Positions 32,103-41,217 of a stretch of DNA of 64,000 bases are shown here, piece by piece. Source of the DNA: Mycetocola tolaasinivorans. GTDB taxonomy: Bacteria > Actinomycetota > Actinomycetes > Actinomycetales > Microbacteriaceae. The stretch covers positions 1-64,000 of the forward strand of contig NZ_RCUX01000004.1 of NCBI RefSeq assembly GCF_003667565.1. Reading direction: 5' to 3'. Numbering within the stretch: position 1 is the stretch's first letter; every line of letters starts with the position of its first letter. A program made the position numbers and the translations under genes. A model generated the notes under the pieces. It saw nothing but the letters and a program-made list of their open reading frames with translations. It searched no databases and was not told the DNA's origin.

Positions 32103-32604
32103 CTTGTTCTCCATGGAGTGATTTTGTTGATGTGGATCAGATCAATACGTTTACGCAAGATCGGGAAAGTCTATGTTTATGCAGACTGGTCGGGCTGGCA
32201 CCCTGGATATACACGCACCAAATTCGGTGCAGTTTTCCGTCTAGTGCGAGCACGTTACCGATCCTGATTTTCAAACTTGGATTTGTCTTTTGTGATTAAT
32301 GCTTTTTCAAGACTAGTGTCAGGTTTCGCATCCGTAAACGTAGACATCAGTTGATTTATCGCTTGCGGCCAGTATCCATCGAGATACCGTGCCCAGACTC
32401 CCGTCAGCTCGCAAGGGTAAAGATGGAGAGCGGGCGACCAGCATTACACGAGTGTGGAGCTGGCCGTAATCAACTACCAGGGCAGGGGTGTCCGGTCATG
32501 GTGCGTGGCACGCACTGGAAGAAAACGCCCGGATGGCCCACGTAAAGGGCGGGGTCGGGATCACTGGGGATGTCCCGACCCCACACAACTTTGAAGGGGT
32601 CACA
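32103..32604. other. Interval without a convincing gene
   Basis: This 500-bp stretch is AT-richer than its surroundings. A 45-codon frame from ATG 32130 to 32267 (MWIRSIRLRKIGKVYVYADW...) is open but has no relative or Shine-Dalgarno that I can see. The region must hold the promoter of the minus-strand HNH gene; otherwise I see nothing in it. Confidence 0.4.
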
Positions 32605-33188
32605 TTGGCGCTCATGGATAATGCCGCATATCGGGCGGACCTTGCAGGTGACCTGTCGAACGTGACGCTCGGTGCCAAGTACGGTGTGAATGAATCCACC
32701 GTGCGCCGCCACCGAGCAAAGCTCACTGAGACGCCCACGGTAGATGCGCCTGCTGGTGAATCCGAATCGCACGGTCCGGGCGGGTCCAGCTATGTGCGGT
32801 TCAGTGAACGCGCCTGGGGCATGTCGACTACCGCGAGTTCATTCGCTCGTGCGGGCAGGACCCCGACCAGGTCACGTTCACCTGGGGGTGGACATCCAAT
32901 CCGGCGGGCGGGTTCTGGAACAAGCTCAACAACGTACGCCCTATTCAAGGCGCAGACGCTGCCGATGCGATCGACTTTGATGCATTCCGGGAAACGCTTT
33001 GGGCCCGGGAGCGTGCGACACCAAAGCTGCATGACGGTGTGCCCGTTGCTGCCGTCCTGAACCTCGCAGACATGCAGCTCCACAAAGGCGACCCCACAGC
33101 GCTCCAGTGTCGGTTCGAGTCCGACTGGGGGTACCGCGAAGGCCCGGGATCATCACGATCCCGGGCCTTTTTCGATTGTGGCAGGTGA
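32605..33188 (+). pseudogene. Frameshifted HTH-metallophosphoesterase gene cut by att
   Basis: From TTG 32605 the product has an HTH (ADLAGDLSNVTLGAKYGVNE, STVRRHRAKL) and runs to RFSERAWG. One base appears to be missing in a G tract at about 32816-32819. In the shifted frame it continues HVDYREFIRSCGQDPDQVTF, WGWTSNPAGGFWNKLN and then AAVLNLADMQLHKGD, the start of a metallophosphoesterase (MRE11-like) domain of the type seen in actinophages. The 68-bp att repeat then replaces the rest and the frame ends at 33188. In the intact phage this gene probably contained the attP core. Confidence 0.65.
33100..33167 (+). repeat. Outer att site: tRNA 3' end plus terminator
   Basis: Perfect 68-bp copy of 26549-26616, with the T-arm, acceptor 3' strand and terminator followed by TTTTTC. 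Upstream is phage sequence and downstream is chromosome, so this is the outer right boundary (attR) of the tandem array. The distance between copies is 6551 bp. Confidence 0.9.
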
Positions 33189-33376
33189 GCAGAAGTCCTC
33201 AACTCGTCCTTAACTAACCGTTTTGGCTCGTCCGGTTTGGCTAACCGACCGAACCGTGGGCCTACGGTTTAGAGACAGGAGGTTGCAATCGGAACGATTT
33301 CAACCTACGGTTGGTCATGTAACGCCCTGGGGCTCGCCGTAACCGGACCCCCAGGGCATTAGTTGTGAGGGCGACG

Positions 33377-34066
33377 ATGGACCCCGATTCACTGCAGAAT
33401 TTCACCCGCCTCTTTAGTACGCCGCGCCTCGATACCTACGTTCGGCACATCGGACCAGTGTTCCCTCACCGGAGTCGTCGCCTCTACCTCTGGAACGTTG
33501 AACTCAGCACCGCCGTTTGGGGGCCCCTCGCCCTCATCGAGGTTGCTACCCGCAACGCCATTCACGATGCAATGCGAGTGGGACGTCGCGAGGACTGGTG
33601 GAACGATCCGACCGTTGTGCTGCTTGACCGGCACCGTCAGCTGATTGATCGCTCGTATCGGAGTTTTGCCGGGAAGGGCAACCGGGATCCGACTCCGAAC
33701 GACATCGTCGCGGATCTTAACTTCGGTTTCTGGGTCAGGCTACTCGACGTCGGGATTGCGCGTGATCGTGAGCTTGATTACGACACGCGGTTGTGGCGGC
33801 CGAGGCTCATTCATGCGTTTCCAGGGCGGACGTCTGACCGGCGACGAGGCGTCCACCGCGTGTATAACGAGGTGAGACTCCTCAGAAATCGAGTTGCGCA
33901 TCACGAGCCCATATTCCAGCGAAATCCCCGGCACACCGTTCACTCCCTCATCGAGGCTGCCGCACTGGTTGATGCGGATCTTGCCTCGTTCATCCGTCTC
34001 AACGAGCGGTACACCGCTGCCGCGAGGAGGAAGCAGGAGGCGGTCTCACAGGGGATTGTCCGGTGA
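33377..34066 (+). CDS. Abi-like HEPN protein
   Basis: A 229-residue protein from ATG 33377 (GAGG upstream). The C-terminal LLRNRVAHHEPIFQRN contains RNxxxH, the HEPN ribonuclease motif, as in Abi-like (AbiD/AbiF) proteins. The N-terminal YLWNVELSTAVWGPLALIEV with ATRNAIHDAM is also typical of that family. Abi proteins stop phage growth by damaging the infected cell, HEPN members by RNA cleavage. It starts about 200 bp from the att site, so it may have come in with an older element. A long GC hairpin (33325-33357) lies in its leader. Confidence 0.75.
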   Translation: MDPDSLQNFTRLFSTPRLDTYVRHIGPVFPHRSRRLYLWNVELSTAVWGPLALIEVATRNAIHDAMRVGRREDWWNDPTVVLLDRHRQLIDRSYRSFAGKGNRDPTPNDIVADLNFGFWVRLLDVGIARDRELDYDTRLWRPRLIHAFPGRTSDRRRGVHRVYNEVRLLRNRVAHHEPIFQRNPRHTVHSLIEAAALVDADLASFIRLNERYTAAARRKQEAVSQGIVR

Positions 34067-34117
34067 TGAACGTACGATACCGGTAGGTATTCTGCGTTTC
34101 ATCAGGGGGTTGTCATC

Positions 34118-34876
34118 ATGGTACGGAACGGGCTGGTTGGCGGCGGGCTGCTGGGGGTCGGCGTCACCGCGCTGCTCCTTCTCTCCGGCTGTGCGGCCGA
34201 AAGTGAGGATTCAATGAGCGCTCAACCCAGTTCCACTGCCGGAGCGGGGCAGCCCGGTGGTGCGGCATCGACGAACCCGCGTGCGGACGTGGCACTCTTG
34301 GAGGCCGCGGCCGCTAACGATGCCGACGCAGTGGCGCGGGCACTCCGCGAGGGGGCCGACATCGAGGTGCGCGGGTCCGGTGAACGAACGCCGCTGATCG
34401 TCGCGACAAAATCGAATAGCGTGGATGCGGCGCGGGCGCTGATCCTCGCGGGTGCCGATGTCAACGCGAAGGACGCCATGCAGGACAGCGCGTACCTCTA
34501 CGCCGGGGCCGAGGGCCTCAACGAGATACTTGAGCTCACCCTGGCGCACGGGGCCGATCTCACGAGCACCAACCGCTACGGGGGTACAGCGCTGATTCCC
34601 GCGGGGGAGCACGGGCACGTCGAGACCATCAGCCTGCTGCTCGATGCCGGGGTAGACCCCGATCACATCAATAACCTGGGCTGGACGGCGCTGCAGGAGG
34701 CCGTGCTGCTCGGCACCGATGGCCCGGCTCATCAGGAGAGCGTACGCCTCCTCATCGCCGGCGGTGCGGACGTGAACCTGAAGGATTCGAAGGGGAACAC
34801 CCCGCTCAAAAACGCCGAGGATCGTGGATCAGACCGGCTGGCGGAACTCATTCGTGCAGCTGGCGGGCACCGCTAG
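34118..34876 (+). CDS. Ankyrin-repeat lipoprotein
   Basis: A 252-residue secreted lipoprotein. The signal peptide ends in the lipobox LLLLSGC. From about residue 57 five ankyrin repeats follow (DVALLEAAAANDADAVARAL, EGADIEV; TPLIVATKSNSVDAARALIL; ...; TPLKNAEDRG). It should be anchored outside the membrane and mediate protein contacts. No partner can be named from the neighbours. A strong terminator follows. Confidence 0.85.
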   Translation: MVRNGLVGGGLLGVGVTALLLLSGCAAESEDSMSAQPSSTAGAGQPGGAASTNPRADVALLEAAAANDADAVARALREGADIEVRGSGERTPLIVATKSNSVDAARALILAGADVNAKDAMQDSAYLYAGAEGLNEILELTLAHGADLTSTNRYGGTALIPAGEHGHVETISLLLDAGVDPDHINNLGWTALQEAVLLGTDGPAHQESVRLLIAGGADVNLKDSKGNTPLKNAEDRGSDRLAELIRAAGGHR

Positions 34877-34888
34877 CGCGTGCACGCG

Positions 34889-34922
34889 GAACGGCCCGGA
34901 TTCGAGGGAATCCGGGCCGTTC
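34889..34922. terminator. Terminator between convergent genes
   Basis: A perfect 14-bp stem (34889-34902 with 34909-34922, loop CGAGGG) lies between the plus-strand ankyrin gene and the minus-strand membrane gene. The T tail is short (TTCTTC). Confidence 0.75.
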
Positions 34923-34959
34923 TTCGCACGGCGAGAGCCGCGGCGAGCTATACCGTGAC

Positions 34960-35358
34960 CTATGCCGCGCGGTTGTAGCGGGCGTCGCCGAAGGCGATGA
35001 TGAGCGGTCCGATGAAGGGGATCAGGAACAGCAGGAAGAAGCCGAAGGCCCCGCCCTTACCGAACTTACGAGCCACATCGAGGGCCACGATGATCGCGAG
35101 CACGAGGTTGACGATCGGGATGATGTAGAGCAGGACGAGCCAGCCGCTCCGGCCGGCCACGCGCAGGAGTACCACGGCGTTGACGATGGGGATGATCGCG
35201 AGCCAGCCGGGGTAGTCGGCCTTGCGGAACACACCCCACAGGCCGATGACGGTGAGAACGTAGATGAAGAAACCGCCGGGCGCGACCGTGGAGGTTGCGG
35301 CGTTGAGATTCTCGGAGAAGTCCACGTCGGTGGGGAGCGCTGAGATCAGGGAAAACAT
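34960..35358 (-). CDS. DUF5684-like membrane protein
   Basis: A 132-residue protein with four hydrophobic segments (FFIYVLTVIGLWGVFRKADY, PGWLAIIPIVNAVVLLRV, WLVLLYIIPIVNLVLAIIVA and FGFFLLFLIPFIGPLIIAF). The repeated IIPIVN motif and GDARY end are typical of small actinobacterial DUF5684 proteins often found near signal peptidase-like genes. Molecular role unknown. Confidence 0.75.
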   Translation of the reverse strand: MFSLISALPTDVDFSENLNAATSTVAPGGFFIYVLTVIGLWGVFRKADYPGWLAIIPIVNAVVLLRVAGRSGWLVLLYIIPIVNLVLAIIVALDVARKFGKGGAFGFFLLFLIPFIGPLIIAFGDARYNRAA

Positions 35359-35455
35359 GGAGACCTTTCGGATACGGAAGCGCCACCGGTTGGGGCGAGG
35401 TCCACACTAGCGCCCGCCGGGAAAAATCGGTGTGGGACACCACTAGGATCGAAAG

Positions 35456-35893
35456 ATGACCTGGATTCTTCGCCCGAGTACCCCCGAAGATGCCGCATGG
35501 ATTGCCGAGCTGCGTGCCGAGGTCCTGCGTCCCGACCTCGAGCGGCTGGGCCGTTACGATCCGGTACGGGTGCGCGAGCGCTTCACCTCCGCGTTTCGTC
35601 CCGAGCTCACGCGCGTGATCGTCGTGGATGGCGAGAGCGTCGGGTCGGTCAGTGTGCGGCCGGAACCTGATGCCCGCTGGATCGAGCACCTCTATCTTTC
35701 GACGCGCCTCCAGGGGCGAGGGATCGGTGGGGCGGTGCTCGCCGAGGTGCTGGCGGAGGCGGATTCACGTCCATTCAAGCTCAACGTTTTGCAGGGCTCG
35801 CGGGCGCGTGACCTGTATGTTCGGCTCGGGTTTGTCACCGACTCCGAGGACCCGGTGGACGTCTTCATGAGCCGCCCGAAAGCTAGCGCATAG
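35456..35893 (+). CDS. GNAT N-acetyltransferase
   Basis: A 145-residue single-domain enzyme. The acetyl-CoA loop is LQGRGIGGAVLAEVL after the strand EHLYLSTR, and the C-terminal LNVLQGSRARDLYVRLGFV completes the fold. It transfers acetyl from acetyl-CoA to an unknown amine. It lies divergent from the 34960 gene and upstream of the hydrolase, with no operon evidence. Confidence 0.85.
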   Translation: MTWILRPSTPEDAAWIAELRAEVLRPDLERLGRYDPVRVRERFTSAFRPELTRVIVVDGESVGSVSVRPEPDARWIEHLYLSTRLQGRGIGGAVLAEVLAEADSRPFKLNVLQGSRARDLYVRLGFVTDSEDPVDVFMSRPKASA

Positions 35894-35984
35894 CCTTTAC
35901 ACAGCTGGTACCCAGCCGGTGCTGGATAACGGATATATGCTACTTCTCGAGTGGCGCCATGGATCGACGCCGGAAGGAGTCACC

Positions 35985-36848
35985 ATGTCCGCGTCTCGCC
36001 ATCTCCCGGCGTCCCAAATTCTGGACACCGCAGCCGGCCCCATCGAGTACGCCGAGCGCGGTAGCGGTACCCCGCTGATCGTGCTGCACGGCACCCCGGG
36101 CGGGTTCGATCAGGGGCTCACGCTCTCCGAAACCATCGGTACCACCGCGGGTATCCGCCTGATCTCGATCTCCCGGCCCGGATATCTGCGAACCCCGCTC
36201 GAGATTGCTCCGGGTCCGCGTCGTCAGGGGGCACTGATCGGCCCACTGCTCGATGCCCTGGGCCTGGATACCGCCGCGGTAGCGGGTGTTTCCGGTGGTG
36301 GTATGGCCGCGCTCTGGGCCGCTGCCACGCTCCCGGATCGCATTTCCTCGCTGATCCTGCTGGAGGCGCTGGTCGAGGCCCAGGACATCTCGTTGCCCGC
36401 CGGTGCCCGCTATCTCCTGACCCGGCGCGGCATCGCCCGCGCCGCGGTCACGGCACCCGTGCAGCGCGTGCTCGCACGCGGGGTGCCCGGGCCCGATGCC
36501 GAGGGCTGGGATGCGCGCGCGGTGGTGCGTTCGATCACGGCATCCGGTTTCCCGTTTGCCCCGCGCCTCCGCGGAACCGAGAGCGATACCCACTATGCGG
36601 CAGAGTTTGTGGCCCCGCGGCCCGAGCTCGTGACGGTGCCGACCCTGATCGTGCACGGTGAGCGTGACCGTACGGTTCCGATCGGCCCGGCCCGAAACCT
36701 CGCCGGGGTGCTTCCGCGTGCAAAGTTTGTGCCCATCGCCGGGGCGGATCACACCGGTACGGTGCCCTCGCTGACCGTGCGCCGTGAGGTGCCCGCGTTT
36801 GTGCGTGCCCATGCGGGAGAACCGGTCACGGTGCCGCGTTCCGAGTAG
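35985..36848 (+). CDS. Alpha/beta hydrolase
   Basis: A 287-residue enzyme starting at ATG 35985 with GGAAGGAG upstream. The oxyanion region is VLHGTPGG, the nucleophile elbow is GVSGGGMAAL, and the acid/histidine end is LIVHGERDRTVP ... GADHTG. The triad therefore looks complete. A cap domain lies in between. Substrate unknown; probably cytoplasmic. Confidence 0.85.
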   Translation: MSASRHLPASQILDTAAGPIEYAERGSGTPLIVLHGTPGGFDQGLTLSETIGTTAGIRLISISRPGYLRTPLEIAPGPRRQGALIGPLLDALGLDTAAVAGVSGGGMAALWAAATLPDRISSLILLEALVEAQDISLPAGARYLLTRRGIARAAVTAPVQRVLARGVPGPDAEGWDARAVVRSITASGFPFAPRLRGTESDTHYAAEFVAPRPELVTVPTLIVHGERDRTVPIGPARNLAGVLPRAKFVPIAGADHTGTVPSLTVRREVPAFVRAHAGEPVTVPRSE

Positions 36849-37006
36849 GAGCGAATCCGGAGCGCGCGTTTACCGAGTGTTCAGGAACGGCATAGCGCGA
36901 GTTCAGACTCGCTCACTACCGTAGGGGTCATGGTCGGTGGGTGAAAGCCTGCTGATCATCACCACTAGGCTCCGGTCGGGTTTCCCGGGCGCGAGCCGTC
37001 CACGTC

Positions 37007-37046
37007 ACAAACCGGATGGGCAGGGCCGCCCATCCGGTTTGTTTTT
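37007..37046 (+). terminator. Strong terminator before polymerase gene
   Basis: A perfect 15-bp stem (37007-37021 with 37028-37042, loop AGGGCC) is followed by TTTTT. The 158 bases between the hydrolase stop and this hairpin contain GC stem-loops but no gene; a short leader or small RNA cannot be excluded. Confidence 0.85.
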
Positions 37047-37088
37047 GCCCGGAAACGCTGCCCCGGAAACGTCGGCCCGAAAACCGGG

Positions 37089-38777
37089 CTATTTCGCCTC
37101 AGAGTAGCGATCAACGATGGCCACGCTCAGCGGGAAATCAACCGGGAACGTGCCAAACAGCAGCCGACCGGCCTCCGCCGCCGCATCGCGAATGGCCGCG
37201 GCGGTGGCCTCGGCATCGGCCGCGGGGGCGTGCACCACGACCTCATCGTGGAGGAAGTACACCAGGTGCGGGCGGTCTCCGGGAGTGCCGAGCGGTGCCA
37301 GGCGCTGGCGCAGCCCGGCGAGCCAGCACAGTGCCCACTCGGCGGCGGTGCCCTGGGCGATGAAGTTACGGCTGAAGCGACCCCAGTCGCGGGCGACGGT
37401 GCCCGCGCGGCGGCGCATCGCATCGGTGGCGTCTACCTGGCCGGCGGCGCGCTGAAACTCGAACCAGCCGGCGTCAGGGACGGGAGAGCTGCGGCCGAGC
37501 CAGGTGCTCACCGAGCGGCCCTTCTCGCCCTCGCGGGCGGCGTGCTCGACCAGTGCGATGGCCTGGGGGAACGCCCGCTTGAGCCGGGGCATGAGCGCAC
37601 CGCTCTCGCCGCTGGTTGCCCCGTAGAGGGCTCCGAGCATTGCGAGTTTCGCCTCCTTGCGCCCGGGCACCACACCGGCGTCGGCGAGGCCCTGGTAGAG
37701 GTCTTTCCCGGCGCCGGCCGCGGCCATCGCGGTGTCCCGCGACATTGCGGCGATGATGCGGGGTTCCAGCTGCGCGGCATCGGCGACCACGAGGACGTGC
37801 CCGGGATCGGCCCGCACGGCCGCGCGAATCTGGGCGGGGAGCTGCATGGCACCGCCGCCGTTGGTGGCCCAGCGGCCGGTGGCGGTGCCGCCGACCACGT
37901 ATTCCGGGCGGTAGCGATCCTCCGGTACCCAGGTGTCGAGCCACACCCAGCCGTTTGCGCTCTGCAGGCGCGAGAGCGATTTGAATCGCAGGAGCGGCTC
38001 GATCACCGGGTGCTCGATTTCGCGCAGCACCCACTTACTCGTGCTCGGCACCGAGATGCCGGCGCGGGCCAGGGCACGCAGCAGCTCGGGCGGGGAATCC
38101 GGGTTGAGGTCGGGGGCGTTTAGGAGCCCCTGGATTTCGGTCGCGAGCTCGGCCAGGATCGCCGGCCGCCCGCCAAAGCGTGGGCGCTCCCCGAGCGCCT
38201 CGGTGAGGATGCGGTTGTGCTCCTCCCGGCTCCAGGGCAGGCCAAAGTGGTGGATCTCGGCGGCCACGAGCGCCCCCGAAGACTCCGCGGCGAGGAGAAG
38301 GCGCAGCTTTCCCGCGCCCACCGGGTTGTCGGTGGCCACGGCGGCGACCGCAGCCCGCTGCCGGGTGAACTCGGCGATCACCTCGGTGGCGGCCACAGTG
38401 TCGACCCGATCAACCTCGTCAAACAGCGTGGGCCCGGCTTCGGGAATGCCGCCGAGGGCGGGTTCGTGCCGCCAGGGGCTCTGCGGGTCGCTCGGGAAGG
38501 CGCCGGGGGCCAGGGTGGTGGAGAGGCGCAGTACGGCGTGGCCGAGGCGGAGATCGGTGCAGCGTTCGATCCGGATGCCGTGTTCGAGGAGCCAGGGGTA
38601 CCAGCTTCCGGCGTCTGACCAGACCCAGCGCGGGTGTTCGGCCTCGAGCGCGGAAATGGTGGCGAGGATCTCGGCGGTGCCACGCAGCTCGCGCGCGGCC
38701 GCGGACGGGGTGCCGTCCTCCTCGACCGGGGTGATCACCACGAGACCGTGGGGGGAACCGGAGAGAACGAGGGGCAT
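37089..38777 (-). CDS. Bifunctional 3'-5' exonuclease/DNA polymerase, family A
   Basis: A 562-residue polymerase of the short actinobacterial group. The N-terminal ~230 residues are a diverged exonuclease-like domain. The polymerase domain shows motif A (VLVVADAAQLEPRIIAAMSR), motif B (GRKEAKLAMLGALYGATSGE) and motif C (YFLHDEVVVHAP). In motif A the usual DYSQIELR is DAAQLEPR, with the catalytic Asp kept. Probably a DNA repair polymerase rather than the replicative Pol I. Confidence 0.88.
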   Translation of the reverse strand: MPLVLSGSPHGLVVITPVEEDGTPSAAARELRGTAEILATISALEAEHPRWVWSDAGSWYPWLLEHGIRIERCTDLRLGHAVLRLSTTLAPGAFPSDPQSPWRHEPALGGIPEAGPTLFDEVDRVDTVAATEVIAEFTRQRAAVAAVATDNPVGAGKLRLLLAAESSGALVAAEIHHFGLPWSREEHNRILTEALGERPRFGGRPAILAELATEIQGLLNAPDLNPDSPPELLRALARAGISVPSTSKWVLREIEHPVIEPLLRFKSLSRLQSANGWVWLDTWVPEDRYRPEYVVGGTATGRWATNGGGAMQLPAQIRAAVRADPGHVLVVADAAQLEPRIIAAMSRDTAMAAAGAGKDLYQGLADAGVVPGRKEAKLAMLGALYGATSGESGALMPRLKRAFPQAIALVEHAAREGEKGRSVSTWLGRSSPVPDAGWFEFQRAAGQVDATDAMRRRAGTVARDWGRFSRNFIAQGTAAEWALCWLAGLRQRLAPLGTPGDRPHLVYFLHDEVVVHAPAADAEATAAAIRDAAAEAGRLLFGTFPVDFPLSVAIVDRYSEAK

Positions 38778-38822
38778 ACCCCTATTGTGAACCGTGCCAC
38801 CGACTCTCGTGTGGGCCTCGCG

Positions 38823-41036
38823 CTAGCGAGAGGAAACAAACACCCCGCGCAGCGTGGTGCGCCAGAGGTACGAGCCGAGGCCGATCCCGCCAAACAGCAG
38901 GGCGAGGATGAGGGCGGCGGGCACGATCTCCGGCGAGTGCAGGTGCCCAAACGCGGGCCAGAGCAGTGCGAACAGGGTCGTGTAGACGGGCAGCGCGGCG
39001 CCGAGCCAGCGCCAGGGGCCGTAGGCGAGGATCGCACGGCCGCTGGTCTGGCCGAGCGGGATCAGCAGGATTGCGGCGGTGCCGATCCCGGCCATCGCGG
39101 TGACGTTAGCGACCTCGGCAAGGAATGCTCCGGCGACGCCGTTGGCCGAGCCGAGCAGGCTCGAGGCGATCCAGCCGAGAACACCGAGGCCGAACACGCT
39201 GAACACGCGGATTCCGGCGGCCCCCGCACGCTGACGGCGGCTGGCCTCGGGCACCAGAGTGACGGCGAGCACGATGCCGAACACCAGTGCGGGCTCGAGC
39301 CCCAGGAACCGGGAGATGACGGAGGCGGCGATCGCGGCCCCCAGATAGCGCGGTGCGACGGTGACGGACGCGCGGCCCGCGAAGCGTCGCGTGCTGAGGA
39401 GCGCGGGCAGCACGGTGCCGGCGGTGTTCACAAATACCAGGCCGACGAGGGCGGCACCGAAGAGCCTGAGCTGGGCGGCATCCTGACGCAGCGGCATCGC
39501 AAACACCACGACGAGCGCGAGTACGAGGATGAGGGCGGTTCCGACCAAAACGGGGTGGCGCACGCTCAGCTCATCCGCGGGGTCTTCGGGCTCGGGCTGG
39601 GAGCGGTTGCGGCCGGTAAAGCGCAGGGGGCCGCGACGGCGCATCCCTCCGGCGAGGAAGCGCGCGGGGACGAGTACGAGCGCGATGGTGGCGAGGGCGA
39701 GCAGGAACGCGCCCAGCCAGCCGTCGGCGGCGGTGGGGCCGAGAACGGGGGCGACCGCGTGGGTGAACGCCGAGCGGGCGTCCCAGTTCCAGGGGTGCGC
39801 GGCGGCGGGCGGGTTCACTCCGCCGTCGGCACTCGGAGGGCCGGGCTGTGCGGTGCTTGGCGGCTCCTCGGGAGAGCTCGGGGTGGGGCTCGGCTCCTCG
39901 GGCTGCGCGGGCGCGCTCGGGCTAGCACTTGCGCCGGGCGGAGGCGGGGGCGGCGGAATCTTGCCGCCGGGGTTCGGCCCGTAGACGATGCGAATGGGCG
40001 GGGTGGTATCACCGGGGTTGCCCGAGGAGTCGGTCTGGTAGGCGATCAGGCTCGCGGCTCCGGTGGAGGGCATATCGGCGCTGCACGACCAGCGACCCGC
40101 GCTGACCTCGGCCGAGCAGAGCACCGCGTCGCCGCCGCTGTCGGGTACCGCGTAGATCGTCACGGTCGCACCGGTTTCACCGGCGCCGCCGTACTGGGTG
40201 CGCCCGGTCAGCGAGCTGCCCGCGGCGGGGGAGGTGATCGTCGGAGCGGGCGGGGGAAGGGTGTCCACCCTGAGGGTCACGGTGGGGCTCGGATCGGAGG
40301 ACACCGAACCGCTAAATGATGTGCGCTGAATCGCGCTCATGCGGAAGTCGCCGCTGATTCGCAGCGGGAGGGACTGCGCCCAGCGGCCGGACTCGGCCAC
40401 CGTGGTGTCCCAGGTGCCCACGCCCTCGGCGCGGAGGGTGACGGTGGCTCCCGGGTATCCGGTGCCGCGAATGAGCCCGGCCTGCGCGGCACCCGCGGTG
40501 GAGTCGATGGTGGGCGGGGTGACCGCGGCGAAGACCACGGCCTGGGCGTCGGTGCCCGCGCCGCTACCGTAGCGTGCCACCAGGGTGATGTTCGGCGTCG
40601 TGGTGAGCCCGCTGATGGTACAGGAGAAGGTGCCATCGCCGCCGGTTTTCGCCGTGCAGGCCTGCGATCCGTCCCGAAGGACGGTGATGGCCTGGCCGGG
40701 TTCGGCCGTGCCGCGAACCGTTGTGGAGGTTTTCGAGACCACGGTTTTGGCCGCAGGGGCGGTGATGACGGGGCGGGGGAGCGGATCGGGGCTCGTGGAA
40801 CCGCTCGGACTGGGATTGGGCGAGGGGGTCGCGGTGCCGCCGGGGGCCGCGCCACCCACACCTCCGCCGCTTCCTCCACCGCTTCCGGATTCGGTCTCCT
40901 CGGGGGCGATCGTGGACGGGGCGGCCGGCAGGGATTGCGCCGCGGCGGCTTCGATTCCGAGTGCGCTTGTGAGCGTCGCGGCGGCGAGGAACACGGCCAC
41001 AACGGGGAGGGAGAACTTCCTAAAAAACGGACGCAC
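38823..41036 (-). CDS. Secreted Ig-like membrane protein
   Basis: A 737-residue protein, start GTG 41036 with AGGGA upstream. This start makes the signal peptide (SLPVVAVFLAAATLTSALG) properly placed; upstream in-frame codons do not improve it. Three bacterial Ig-like domains follow (about residues 85-370; e.g. TTVRGTAEPGQAITV, GSSLTGRTQYGGAGETGATV). A Pro/Ser/Glu linker comes next, then at least eight membrane segments in the C-terminal 270 residues. Probably envelope-located; ligand and role unknown. Confidence 0.75.
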   Translation of the reverse strand: MRPFFRKFSLPVVAVFLAAATLTSALGIEAAAAQSLPAAPSTIAPEETESGSGGGSGGGVGGAAPGGTATPSPNPSPSGSTSPDPLPRPVITAPAAKTVVSKTSTTVRGTAEPGQAITVLRDGSQACTAKTGGDGTFSCTISGLTTTPNITLVARYGSGAGTDAQAVVFAAVTPPTIDSTAGAAQAGLIRGTGYPGATVTLRAEGVGTWDTTVAESGRWAQSLPLRISGDFRMSAIQRTSFSGSVSSDPSPTVTLRVDTLPPPAPTITSPAAGSSLTGRTQYGGAGETGATVTIYAVPDSGGDAVLCSAEVSAGRWSCSADMPSTGAASLIAYQTDSSGNPGDTTPPIRIVYGPNPGGKIPPPPPPPGASASPSAPAQPEEPSPTPSSPEEPPSTAQPGPPSADGGVNPPAAAHPWNWDARSAFTHAVAPVLGPTAADGWLGAFLLALATIALVLVPARFLAGGMRRRGPLRFTGRNRSQPEPEDPADELSVRHPVLVGTALILVLALVVVFAMPLRQDAAQLRLFGAALVGLVFVNTAGTVLPALLSTRRFAGRASVTVAPRYLGAAIAASVISRFLGLEPALVFGIVLAVTLVPEASRRQRAGAAGIRVFSVFGLGVLGWIASSLLGSANGVAGAFLAEVANVTAMAGIGTAAILLIPLGQTSGRAILAYGPWRWLGAALPVYTTLFALLWPAFGHLHSPEIVPAALILALLFGGIGLGSYLWRTTLRGVFVSSR

Positions 41037-41217
41037 GGTATCCCTATTCCATGCGTTGGCGCCCGATTTGTCAAAGTTTTCTGAATTCTCACGGCCGGAA
41101 ACTGCGAATAGCGTGCCAGCCCGGCGCATATCGATGCCGAAGATTCCGCGGACGCGTACACTGGGTTATCAGTACAAACATGTTTCGAACCTCAAATTAC
41201 CCTGGAGGGTTCTCACC

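Noticed and set aside
32130..32267. A 45-residue gene
   Set aside because: It is open, but has no Shine-Dalgarno, no relative in prophage 1 and no motif.
36849..37006. A riboswitch or known small RNA
   Set aside because: GC stem-loops and a strong terminator are present, but I could match no known RNA family core. Only the terminator is reported.
38634..40319. A 561-codon open frame on the plus strand
   Set aside because: It lies antisense to the Ig-like membrane protein, is made of low-complexity Gly/Glu/Arg sequence and has no motif. High GC makes such mirror frames common.
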